Assembly: GCA_023266195.1 (NCBI GenBank)
Contig: JAHFRP010000014.1
Span: 1 to 59,050 of the forward strand
Direction: 5' to 3'
DNA length: 59,050 nucleotides
From: Sulfuricella sp.
GTDB taxonomy: Bacteria > Pseudomonadota > Gammaproteobacteria > Burkholderiales > Sulfuricellaceae
Shown: piece by piece, positions 8,729-17,250 of the stretch
Numbering within the stretch: position 1 is the first letter of the stretch
Layout: every line of letters starts with the position of its first letter
The notes under the pieces: model-generated
What the model saw: only the letters and a program-made list of their open reading frames with translations
Databases searched by the model: none
Told to the model about the DNA's origin: nothing
Position numbers and translations under genes: made by a program

Positions 8729-10819
8729 TTACCCCGTCACCACGGCTTCGGTCGACCGATCCGACGCGCAAAGCGGCAGTGCCACGCGCAGGATTGTGCC
8801 GCGCGCTTCCTGGCTTTCGACGTCGATCGAGCCGCCCAATTCGCGCACGTATTCGCGGCTCTCGTAAGTGCCTATCCCCATGCCCGAGGCCTTGGTCGAT
8901 TCGAACGGCTTGAACAGGCGGTCGCGGATGAACGCCCCGCTCATGCCGCTGCCGGTGTCCGCTATTTCCACTATGGCAAATTTTTCCCGTTTAGCCAGCC
9001 GCGCCACCACCCGGCCGTCGGGTGGCGTGGCTTCGATGGCGTTCTGAATGAGGTGGCCGATGACGCGCTCCAGGCGCTCGCGGTGGGCCAGGACGGAAAG
9101 GCCCGCATCGGCGATTTCGAGCGCGGGCGTGGGCCGGACGCCGCTTTTGGCTTCCACCGCCTTGCCCACCACCTCGTCGAGGCGGAGGGGGGCAGGCTTG
9201 TCCAGGGATTGGCCGCTGCGGAGCTGCAACAGCAGCCGTTTCATTTTTTCCACCGAATGCTCGATCGTGCCGATCATGTCCTGCTGGAAATCGGGGTTGT
9301 GCTTATGCTTTTCGGCGTTGGACAGCAGCAGCGAAAGCTGGGAAACCAGGTTCTTCAAGTCGTGCACGACAAAGGCGGACATGCGGTTGAAGGACTCGAA
9401 CTGGCGCGCCACCAGCAGCGCCTTGGCGGCCTCCAGCTGGGCGAGGTAGCTTGCCGCCTGTCGCCCGGCGGTCTTGAGCAGGTCGCTGACTTCCCAGTTC
9501 AGGCCGATCTGGCCGCGCGAGTGCGCCAGCACCACGAAACCGAGCAGCTGCTCGTGGAGGATCAGCGGCACCACCAGCCACGCGCGGGGGATCGCCATCA
9601 GCCAGGCGGGCAGTTCGAGGCCGTCGTAGATTTCCGGCTCGGCGCGATACTCGTCCAGGTTGACCACCCACTGACGGTTTTCCAGGAACCGGCCAAAAGG
9701 GCTGCCCGGCGGTTCGGCTCCGCCCGCAGCCGGCATGTTCCAGTGCGCCTGGCGCTCGAATACGCCCGACTCCTGGGCCAGCCACAAGGCTCCGGCGGGG
9801 CTCTCGACCAGCTCGGCGATGGCCTGGATCGAGCGCTCCCGGAGCCGGACGCCCGGCTCCCCTTCGGAAAGCGTGCGGGTAAAGCGCAGCCACTCCTCGC
9901 GGTAATCGTATTTGTAGCTGAAGAAATGCTTGCTCAGGAAAACCTTGAGCCACGCGCGCAGCGTGCCGGAAAAAAGCATTCCCAACAGGAGGGTCAAGGC
10001 GCCGAACAGGAATCCGACCTGCAACACCCCGCCCCACTTCCCGCCGAAATAGCGGATGTAGTAGCCGGCGGCGGACATCACCACCAGGTACATGCCGGCA
10101 CCCAACAAGGCGCTGGAATGAAACAGGATGCGGCGGGACACCGAAATGTCGAGCGACCATTTCGGGTTGCGCGCTGCCGAAACGGCGATCAGCGGCACAA
10201 TGCCGGCATTGACGAAGCCGCGCGCGGCCCACAAATCGGCGTCCACCCGCTTGAACAGCATGGCGTCCGAATACAGGTAAAAATCGTAGGCGAACATCCC
10301 GCCCACGCCCAGGCACAAAAACTTGATGCCCCAGCGCTGCTCGGGATGCGCATTGCGATAGAGCTGCTCCACCAGCACCATGCCGATCACCGCCATCACC
10401 TCCCGGCCGACGATGCCGGCCAGGTAATCCGGCGCGCCGGCGACAGCAAGGCTGCCGCCGGAAAAGATCGGAGTGGCCGCGATCATGAGCACATACAGCA
10501 GGACAAGCCCCGCAGCCATCACCCGCACATCGCCCGACCGGAGCGCCAAGTCGTGCCGCGAAACGCCCAGCAGCGCCAGCAGGAAGGCGCACCAGGCGGC
10601 ATTTCGCGCGATTTCAAGGACGCCGCCCAAAGCCCCCGCGTGATGGCCGGACACAAGCGGATAAGCCACCGCCACCGCCCACAGCGCGCAAACCACGCTG
10701 GCCAGCGCGAGCAGAGCCCCGGGCGCGCGTCCGCGCCAGCCGCTCAACAGCAGCAAGAACAGGAAAAAATAGGCCGCCGCCGCAGTGCTATAGCTGATCA
10801 CCCCGATATTGGCCGTCAT
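8729..10819 (-). CDS. prsK: XrtA/PEP-CTERM system histidine kinase PrsK
   Basis: 696-aa membrane kinase. The first ~300 residues are a series of hydrophobic helices (from AYFFLFLLLLSGW onward). A GAF-like segment follows at roughly 320-470. The dimerisation/phosphotransfer helix contains FVVHDLKNLVSQL with H486. The HATPase domain has NAIEATP (N box), DTGSGMS and GMGIGTYESREYV. This is the PrsK architecture; it is expected to phosphorylate PrsR. What the membrane part senses is unknown. The gene starts 13 nt after the stop of the sugar transferase gene, so the two are surely co-transcribed. PrsR follows after ~220 bp containing a repeat. Confidence 0.92.
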   Translation of the reverse strand: MTANIGVISYSTAAAAYFFLFLLLLSGWRGRAPGALLALASVVCALWAVAVAYPLVSGHHAGALGGVLEIARNAAWCAFLLALLGVSRHDLALRSGDVRVMAAGLVLLYVLMIAATPIFSGGSLAVAGAPDYLAGIVGREVMAVIGMVLVEQLYRNAHPEQRWGIKFLCLGVGGMFAYDFYLYSDAMLFKRVDADLWAARGFVNAGIVPLIAVSAARNPKWSLDISVSRRILFHSSALLGAGMYLVVMSAAGYYIRYFGGKWGGVLQVGFLFGALTLLLGMLFSGTLRAWLKVFLSKHFFSYKYDYREEWLRFTRTLSEGEPGVRLRERSIQAIAELVESPAGALWLAQESGVFERQAHWNMPAAGGAEPPGSPFGRFLENRQWVVNLDEYRAEPEIYDGLELPAWLMAIPRAWLVVPLILHEQLLGFVVLAHSRGQIGLNWEVSDLLKTAGRQAASYLAQLEAAKALLVARQFESFNRMSAFVVHDLKNLVSQLSLLLSNAEKHKHNPDFQQDMIGTIEHSVEKMKRLLLQLRSGQSLDKPAPLRLDEVVGKAVEAKSGVRPTPALEIADAGLSVLAHRERLERVIGHLIQNAIEATPPDGRVVARLAKREKFAIVEIADTGSGMSGAFIRDRLFKPFESTKASGMGIGTYESREYVRELGGSIDVESQEARGTILRVALPLCASDRSTEAVVTG

Positions 10820-10832
10820 CCCGGATACAGCC

Positions 10833-12227
10833 TCACCGCGCGCCCTTCCCGAGCAGCACCACCTGAACGGTGTCGATCAGGATCATGATATCGAGGAAAA
10901 GGCTGTGGTTTTTCACGTAATACAGGTCGTACTGGAGCTTTTCCGTTGCGTCGTGAAGCGAGGCGCCATAGGCATACCTGACCTGGGCCCAGCCGGTGAT
11001 GCCGGGCTTGATGCTGTGCCTGGCGGCGTAATAGGGAATCTGGACGACGAGCCGGTCAACGAAGAACGGCCTTTCCGGACGGGGGCCGACAAAGCTCATT
11101 TCGCCCTTGAGCACGTTGAACACCTGCGGCAGCTCGTCAATCCGCAATTTGCGGATGATCCGCCCCACCCTGGTGGTGCGGTCGTCGTTGGCTCCGGCCC
11201 AGCGCGGCCTGCCGTCTCGTTCCGCATCGACGCGCATGCTGCGGAACTTGTAGATGGTAAAGACGCGTCCGCCCTGTCCGACCCGCTCCTGGCGGTATAG
11301 CACCGGAGCACCGTTTTCGAGAAAAATGAACAGTGCCGTGAGCAGCATGATCGGCGACGCGACGGCCAGCAGCGACAGGCTCGCCCCGAGGTCGAACATG
11401 CGTTTGACGAAATCCCTGAAAAACCCCTGCCGGAACCCTTCCCCCATAATCATCCAGCTTGCGTTGAGCGACTCCAGCCGCACCTGCCCGCGCTCCCTCT
11501 CGATGAAACTGGACAGATCGATCACCCTCACCCCTTTCAGCTTGCACTCCAGCAGTTCCTTCATCGGCAAGCCGCCACCGCGGCGCTGCCTGACGGCGAC
11601 GACGATCTCGTTGACGCCGTATTTCCTCACCAGGGCCATCAGGGATCCCTTTGCCGAAAGCACCTTGGATGGCTGCACGTAATGCTGAATCGCATCCAGC
11701 GGCAGGAATCCCACCACCGTCAGGCCGCGCCTGGCGCTGGTGTTTACGATGGTGTCCACCCACGCCGCCCGCGACCCGGTTCCCAGCACCAGGATGCGCG
11801 GCCTGAGCCGGTCCGGGCCGTTCCAGGTAAAAAACACCAGGCGGCCGAACAGAACCCCGGCGAAGGCGGCGAGATAGGCGATGCCGAACACGCCGCGGCC
11901 GAGATACATGGACGGCACCAGGTAAAACACCAGGCTCATCACACCCAGGCCGAACACGAAAACGATGGCCAGGCGCAGCAACAAGCCCTGAAGGCCTTCC
12001 CTGATCTCGGCCTGGTACAACCCGAGCGCGGCCATGACCATGATCATGCTGAAGGCGAAGGCGACCGCCTTCGGCCATAACGGGTCGAAGGCATCATGGA
12101 CGGAGAACTGGCCGTCGGAAAACCGGATGGACACGCCCAGATATATCGAGGCGATCAGCAGGAAGCCTTCCAGGCAGAGGAGGAACAGCATCATTTTTGA
12201 AATGTAATGGCTAAAAATGCGGATCAT
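10833..12227 (-). CDS. XrtA/PEP-CTERM-type undecaprenyl-phosphate sugar transferase
   Basis: 464-aa polyprenyl-phosphate glycosyl-1-phosphate transferase. About five N-terminal membrane segments (YISKMMLFLLCLEGFLLIA and others) are followed by a CoA-binding-like middle domain (RILVLGTGSRAAW). The C-terminal bacterial sugar transferase domain starts near residue 265 (KRMFDLGASLSLL) and includes YRQERVGQGGRVFTIYKFRSM, KLRIDELPQVFNVLKGEMSFVGPRPE and KPGITGWAQVRYAYG. It should load the first sugar onto undecaprenyl phosphate for exopolysaccharide made together with the PEP-CTERM system. It is the first gene of the minus-strand prs group; GGAAAAG lies a few nt before the ATG at 12227. Confidence 0.9.
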   Translation of the reverse strand: MIRIFSHYISKMMLFLLCLEGFLLIASIYLGVSIRFSDGQFSVHDAFDPLWPKAVAFAFSMIMVMAALGLYQAEIREGLQGLLLRLAIVFVFGLGVMSLVFYLVPSMYLGRGVFGIAYLAAFAGVLFGRLVFFTWNGPDRLRPRILVLGTGSRAAWVDTIVNTSARRGLTVVGFLPLDAIQHYVQPSKVLSAKGSLMALVRKYGVNEIVVAVRQRRGGGLPMKELLECKLKGVRVIDLSSFIERERGQVRLESLNASWMIMGEGFRQGFFRDFVKRMFDLGASLSLLAVASPIMLLTALFIFLENGAPVLYRQERVGQGGRVFTIYKFRSMRVDAERDGRPRWAGANDDRTTRVGRIIRKLRIDELPQVFNVLKGEMSFVGPRPERPFFVDRLVVQIPYYAARHSIKPGITGWAQVRYAYGASLHDATEKLQYDLYYVKNHSLFLDIMILIDTVQVVLLGKGAR

Positions 12228-12509
12228 TTTTCTTTTCCGTTACATGTTGTTTGTTCCCATTCAGACACGTCAAACTGCGCTCCCTGTGCATTGACGGCCG
12301 GCGGTTTCAGCCCTCGATACCGGGCCTGGCCTGTTCCTGAAGCTCAGTATAGGCGATGACTTTTTTAATGCCAGGACATGGCCGCAACCTTCCATGCAGC
12401 TCGTTTCCAGCTCCCCTCATCAAAATTGTCTATAGTTAATCCACCCCCCGCTCCGCCTCGCCGCCGGAGAGCGGGAGGGGTGACTACGGCGGCATCTCGG
12501 GTGAAAAAC

Positions 12510-13322
12510 ATGACAGCCACCTCCCTGCTGCGCCTCCTGCAGATACGCTTTCCGCCGCTCGTACTCACCCTCGCCGGGCTGGGAGCGCTGCTGCTTCCCG
12601 CCATCCCACACGGGGCGGAACTGCCGCAAATCATCGAACGCGTCAAGCCAGCCATCGTCGGCGTCGGTACATTCGAGAAAACGCGCAGCCCCACGGTGAA
12701 TTTCATGGGCACCGGCTTCGCCGTGGGCGACGGCCGCCATGTCGTCACCAACGCCCACGTCGTTCCAGCCGTAATGGATGGCGAAAAGCGCGAATCCCTC
12801 ATCATCATGACCAACCAGGGCAAGGAGACCATGGGCCGCAATGCGCAGCTGGTGGCACTGGACAAGGAGCACGATCTCGCTCTGCTCAGGATCGACGGCG
12901 ATGCGCTGCCGACCATCAAGCTGGGGAATTCAAGCACCGTGCGCGAAGGGCAGGCGCTGTTCTTCACCGGTTTTCCGATCGGCATGGTACTGGGCCTGCA
13001 CCCGGTCACGCACCGCGGCATGGTTTCCGCGATCACCCCGGTTGTCATGCCCGGACTCAACACCCAGCGGCTCGATGCAAAGATGGTCGCCCGGCTGCGC
13101 GACTCGCTCTACGACGTGTTCCAGCTGGATGGCGTCGCCTACCCGGGGAATAGCGGCAGCCCCCTGTACGATCCGGAGAACGGACTGGCATATGGCATCG
13201 TCAACATGGTGTTCGTGAAAGGTACCAAGGAAGCCGCGCTGTCGCAGCCGAGCGGCATCACCTACGCCATCCCCGGCAATTACATCCGTGACTTGCTGCG
13301 GCAGGAGCGGTTGATCGAGTAG
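12510..13322 (+). CDS. Secreted trypsin-like serine protease
   Basis: About 270 aa from the ATG at 12510. An in-frame upstream ATG at 12378 exists, but the 44 residues it adds look like translated repeat (PPPAPPRRRR), so the later start is preferred. A signal peptide (LVLTLAGLGALLLPAIPHGAE) precedes a S1-type protease domain with all three catalytic blocks: TNAHVV (His), HDLALLRID (Asp) and GVAYPGNSGSP (Ser). No PDZ domain follows, so it is not a full DegP/HtrA protein. It is divergent from the sugar-transferase/prs genes, with about 280 bp between. It probably acts in the periplasm or outside the cell; a link to processing of surface proteins is only suggested by location. Confidence 0.8.
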   Translation: MTATSLLRLLQIRFPPLVLTLAGLGALLLPAIPHGAELPQIIERVKPAIVGVGTFEKTRSPTVNFMGTGFAVGDGRHVVTNAHVVPAVMDGEKRESLIIMTNQGKETMGRNAQLVALDKEHDLALLRIDGDALPTIKLGNSSTVREGQALFFTGFPIGMVLGLHPVTHRGMVSAITPVVMPGLNTQRLDAKMVARLRDSLYDVFQLDGVAYPGNSGSPLYDPENGLAYGIVNMVFVKGTKEAALSQPSGITYAIPGNYIRDLLRQERLIE

Positions 13323-13332
13323 AACGATTGAT

Positions 13333-13382
13333 GCGCGGGGTGCGCCATGCACACCGGATGGTGCGTGGGACGCACCCTATCT
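13333..13382. repeat. Degraded palindromic repeat
   Basis: GGGGTGCGCCATGCACACC and GGTGCGTGGGACGCACCC form an imperfect inverted pair, related to the palindrome at 7063-7121. It lies directly after the protease stop codon. Confidence 0.55.
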
Positions 13383-13403
13383 GGGTTGCTGCAGGTCATT
13401 AAC

Positions 13404-13542
13404 CCTAAAAACCGCAGTTGAAAACTATCCATATGATTTCATTAAAAACACCCAACCGCTCCGCGTTTTGGTGCGAATCGCCTGAAGCTCTCGCCAGTTA
13501 TGGGTTTCCAGCGATTCCACGATTTTAACTACGGTTTTTAGG
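13404..13542. mobile_element. Candidate MITE-like element with terminal inverted repeats
   Basis: The stretch begins CCTAAAAACCGCAGTTGAAA and ends TTTTAACTACGGTTTTTAGG, imperfect terminal inverted repeats of about 20 bp. The 139-bp element between them has no convincing coding content. It lies between the protease gene and repeat copy B. No clear target duplication could be assigned. Confidence 0.4.
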
Positions 13543-13569
13543 CTAACTGATCGTCCGTCCTTTTTAGCG

Positions 13570-13760
13570 TGAAAATCGTGAGCCATCGTCTCGCAGGAAC
13601 CCGATTTAACCAGCCGCTTACCCATTGCTTTTTTGATGGGTTAGTGGATTGGCTATGCAAAGCCATCGGGCGATTGCACTTCCCGGCGAGCAAACTTCTC
13701 GCGCGGCAAGCTGCGCTCCTGCGCGGCGCGCATTTTCATCATCGGGGGCGGCAATTCGTC
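13570..13760 (+). repeat. Dispersed repeat, copy B
   Basis: Plus-strand copy of the element at 3805-3979, opposite in orientation, ending at the shared GGCGGCAATTCGTC, with a ~14-nt insertion relative to copy A. It ends 8 bp before the stop codon of the VanZ/ligase gene. Together the copies bracket about 9.6 kb containing prsT, prsR, prsK, the sugar transferase and the protease. Confidence 0.85.
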
Positions 13761-13767
13761 ATGACCG

Positions 13768-16700
13768 TCAGGATTGGCTCTGCCGGCTCCAATCGCCGGA
13801 AAGGCGCCTCGGCCGAAGATGTAGCTCCGCGGCGGACAACAGCAGGAAAAACAGCATGGCGAGCCGCGGCGATTCCAACGCGCTGCCGAACAGGCCCACT
13901 GTCAGCAGGCCCGCAAAGGACGCCAGCAGCCGCAAAGAAAACTCATCGCCACGCATGGCCGGACCGGCCAACCGGTAGAGCTGACGTGCGATCAGCATGG
14001 AAAACGCGAGCAGCCCCAGCCAGCCCTGCTCGAACAGGAGCTGGAGCCAGAGATTTTCAACGCGCCAGGGCCAGCCATCGTCGGTGGTGAAGAACCAGCG
14101 GTCGGCGCCGCGGGAAAAATCGCCGTTCGCCAGCAGGTCGGCGCCGTCGGGGCCGCGCAGGCGAACATTGTCCACGTCGGCCGACGTTTCCGGGCCGGCG
14201 AAAGCCATCTCCACCGGCCGCCGCGTGAGCGAATTTCCCCACCCCACGTCGCCGCTGTTGAACGCCAGTTCGCAGTGTTCCCAATCGGAGCGCCCGGGCG
14301 TCGAGGCGAGTTGCACTGTTTTGCAGCCCAAGGAGTACAGCACGTGCTTCCCGCACAGGACGATTGCCAGCTTCACCCCGCCGGGCGCGGCACTGCGCAG
14401 ATCCAGCGACAGCTGGTAGTCGGTGCCGGCGGCCACGGCGACCTTCTGGCCGATGTAATAGGCGTCGCCCGGACCGAGGCGGAGGAAGACATTGCCGTTG
14501 TCCCGCTGGAAGCGGTAGTTGCCGGGGCGGATGCCCTGCGGATTCTCCAGGTAGTAGATGGCGGGGAAAGTGCCGAGTCCCATACCGAAGAATCTGGAAA
14601 AAACATCGTTGCCGATCATACCGAGCGCGGATTTCCAGTGCGTCAGGCGAATTCCGAGGTCGGTTCCGGTTTGGGCGAAACGGCCCTGGATAAAAGTTCC
14701 AGAAACCACCGGCAGCGTCACGACGACGAGCAGGATCAGCGCTAAAGGAAAGCGGCGGCGCCAGTCTGGCACCTGTGATCTTCGGCTTCTTCCCCGAAAC
14801 ATCCCCGTCGCCAGCACCAGCATCACCACGGCGAGCGCGAGATACCCGCCGCGGGCAAACGTCACCAGCACCGCGTAGACTATGGCGGCAAACACCAGCG
14901 GGGCAAGGGCAAACGAAAGCTTGCCGGGCCTCGTCGCGAACCGCGCCGCGACGAACGGCAGAGTCATGGCGGCATAGGTTTCGACCTGCGGACCGCCGGT
15001 CTGCATGTCGGAAAAGAACGCAGTGACGCGATATTCCGTGGAAAAGTCCAGCACGCCGGGGAACAGCCAGCGCTCCCACAACACAGCCGCCGCCAGCAAC
15101 GCCGCCCCGAGCGCCATCCCGAAGGAAATCCAGTCCCGCCAGCGTATGTCCGGGTCGCCCGCGCAGTCCTGAAGCAGCGGCAGCAGCAACAAAGCCAGGA
15201 AAAACCCCTTGGCCGCCCGCAGACTGTCGTAGTGGCTGAGATACGAGGAAAAAGCGTTGTCGTCCAGCGGTTGCAGCGGCAGCACACCGATACACAGACT
15301 GATGGCGCAGGACACCGCCAGCAATCCGGCCAGCCGCCGCGTCGCCGGCGTGAAAGCCGGCCGCGCCGCTCTGCTGTGCGCGCGCCACAGGCCTACCGCG
15401 ACGGTCGCCATGACAAGGATATCCAGCTCACCAAGAAATATTCGGCCGGTCCAGGGGGAAAAATCCAGTACCGGCGCCAGGGCCGGAATGGCGATCAGCC
15501 AGAAATGGGGAAAGCGCCACAGCAGCAAAATATAAACCGCCAGCCCCAGCCCGAGCCAGTAAGGTCCCAGCGGATAATCGAGCACCGCCCAGCCGATCAG
15601 GGCGCCGAGCAGCAGGGAAAGGAGGCGTGCCCCGAGGCTGGCGGCGGGCGGCGCCGCGGCCGCCGGTCTGGCCACGGGCGCCACCAGCGCTGGGGGAATT
15701 TCCGAAACCCAGCGTGAAACGATTACCGCCAGGGCGTAGGCCGCCGCCGCGGCCGCAGCGCCAATCAGCAAATCGGTGGGATCGGGCCGCTTGTCCGCGA
15801 TGAACAGCTTCCCCGCCTCCATGACGAGAGCCGCCCACCCCGCCAGCAAACCGGCAAGCAGCGCGCCCTTCCCGTTTGCGCCATCACGCCCTGCCGCCGT
15901 CCAGGCCCAGGTTCCGAGGCCGACCGGCGCATACATGCCGGCATAAGCCAGCAGGCTGAACAAGGCGGCGGTTTCGGTGGTGAAATAATGATAGTAGAAA
16001 GGCACAAAATGCAGTTCTGCAATTCTGTGCAGGCCCGCCGACCAGTCGAGCCAGTGGCGCGTGAACCAGCCGTTCAGCGCCGCGAGCAGCCCAAGGTAGG
16101 GCAGAACTCCAAGCACCGCAGCCCGTCCGAAATAACGCCGCAGCCGATCCAGCCGGCCGTTTTTCATCCGGACGAACAGCGCCAACCCGAGCGCCGCGCC
16201 CGCGCCGCGGGTGAATACCGAAATCCCCTGGCTGATCCCGGACACCAGGAAAAACTGCACGCTCTCGATAGCCAGCCCCAGCAACAGGCCGTAAGCCCAT
16301 GTCGTGACGTAAGGTGGATGCGCCGTCCGCCGCGCCCCCATTCCCATCAGGATGCCGAGCGGCCCCACGGCGGCGACTTCCGCCGCCAGCTTGACGCCGC
16401 ACAGCAGCAGGCTGGTGCAGGCCGTGCCGGCGAACAGCAGACGGTACTGGTCCGAAGCGGTTTTTTGCGCCAGCTCTTGCGACGACAGCAGAAAATCGTA
16501 AGGAAACAGGCTGAAGGCGAGGTACGCCACGACATAAAAAACGATCGCGGCGCGCACCGCTCGCGGCCCACCAAAGCGCATTTCGCCCATCAACCCCATG
16601 AACCGGACTCCGAGCAGGAGCCACAGAGCAACCCCGATCGCCGATCCCAGCACTTCGGCGCTAATATCGTTCAGCGAAACCGTGCGCGGCGGGAAAAAAA

Positions 16701-16968
16701 GCTGAGTGAACTCCACTCCGACCGCGATCGCCGAACAGGCCAGCCAAGCGGCCGCACCTTCCATCGGGCCGGCCCCCCGCCCGCCACCCGACCATTCGGT
16801 CAGGATGAATCCGAGCGGGATATACAGCAGCAGATTGGCGACCCAGTCCGCGCGTGCGGCGGCATCGATATCCAGGTAGGGAATGTGTAGAAACGACTGC
16901 CAAGCCCAGGCCAGCGGATGGGGGTGAAACTCCAGCGGCACCAGGCTGCCGTAGACCACAAACAGCAA
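13768..16968 (-). CDS. VanZ-like / O-antigen ligase-like polytopic membrane protein
   Basis: At least 1066 aa with many membrane helices. The N-terminal part is VanZ-like (YGSLVPLEFHP, ADWVANLLLYIPLGF, VEFTQLFFPPRTVSLNDI). The second half resembles O-antigen ligase/Wzy proteins (YAVLVTFARGGYLALAVVMLVLA, GLGTFPAIYYLENP). Between the last helices, roughly residues 820-1000, lies a soluble segment that reads like a jelly-roll carbohydrate-binding module (GDAYYIGQKVAVAAGTDYQL, SDWEHCELAFNSGD, VDNVRLRGPDG). The listed start is TTG; the frame stays open upstream to about 17037 with no ATG or GTG, and that stretch would complete the first membrane helix, so the start is uncertain. It probably polymerises or ligates exopolysaccharide. 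It diverges from mutS. Confidence 0.65.
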   Translation of the reverse strand: MLFVVYGSLVPLEFHPHPLAWAWQSFLHIPYLDIDAAARADWVANLLLYIPLGFILTEWSGGGRGAGPMEGAAAWLACSAIAVGVEFTQLFFPPRTVSLNDISAEVLGSAIGVALWLLLGVRFMGLMGEMRFGGPRAVRAAIVFYVVAYLAFSLFPYDFLLSSQELAQKTASDQYRLLFAGTACTSLLLCGVKLAAEVAAVGPLGILMGMGARRTAHPPYVTTWAYGLLLGLAIESVQFFLVSGISQGISVFTRGAGAALGLALFVRMKNGRLDRLRRYFGRAAVLGVLPYLGLLAALNGWFTRHWLDWSAGLHRIAELHFVPFYYHYFTTETAALFSLLAYAGMYAPVGLGTWAWTAAGRDGANGKGALLAGLLAGWAALVMEAGKLFIADKRPDPTDLLIGAAAAAAAYALAVIVSRWVSEIPPALVAPVARPAAAAPPAASLGARLLSLLLGALIGWAVLDYPLGPYWLGLGLAVYILLLWRFPHFWLIAIPALAPVLDFSPWTGRIFLGELDILVMATVAVGLWRAHSRAARPAFTPATRRLAGLLAVSCAISLCIGVLPLQPLDDNAFSSYLSHYDSLRAAKGFFLALLLLPLLQDCAGDPDIRWRDWISFGMALGAALLAAAVLWERWLFPGVLDFSTEYRVTAFFSDMQTGGPQVETYAAMTLPFVAARFATRPGKLSFALAPLVFAAIVYAVLVTFARGGYLALAVVMLVLATGMFRGRSRRSQVPDWRRRFPLALILLVVVTLPVVSGTFIQGRFAQTGTDLGIRLTHWKSALGMIGNDVFSRFFGMGLGTFPAIYYLENPQGIRPGNYRFQRDNGNVFLRLGPGDAYYIGQKVAVAAGTDYQLSLDLRSAAPGGVKLAIVLCGKHVLYSLGCKTVQLASTPGRSDWEHCELAFNSGDVGWGNSLTRRPVEMAFAGPETSADVDNVRLRGPDGADLLANGDFSRGADRWFFTTDDGWPWRVENLWLQLLFEQGWLGLLAFSMLIARQLYRLAGPAMRGDEFSLRLLASFAGLLTVGLFGSALESPRLAMLFFLLLSAAELHLRPRRLSGDWSRQSQS

Positions 16969-17250
16969 ATAGAGCCATCCGGCGAACAGCAGGATGCGCC
17001 GGAGCGCATCTTCGTTGGATTTATCGATAATCTTCAGCCCCTGTCAGCTGCCTTTAATCGCCGGCTCGGCATCGGCGGGCTCCGGTTTTTTCCATAATCC
17101 AGTATAGGATGCACCGGCAGGATGGGCGAAACCGGCTCTTTCATCCACAGAATTTCCCGCCCGGCACGCTGCCTATACAGCACGAGCCCCAAATCGGGTA
17201 TTCTTCGAATCCTCGCCATTACTGAATCCGCGCTTTTTTTACAGAACACG

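Noticed and set aside
8666-10888. Open frame of 740 codons opposite prsK
   Set aside because: Antisense to a complete histidine kinase and lacking any domain signature.
12378-12509. N-terminal extension of the serine protease from the ATG at 12378
   Set aside because: The added residues (PPPAPPRRRR) look like translated repeat and would bury the signal peptide; the ATG at 12510 is preferred.
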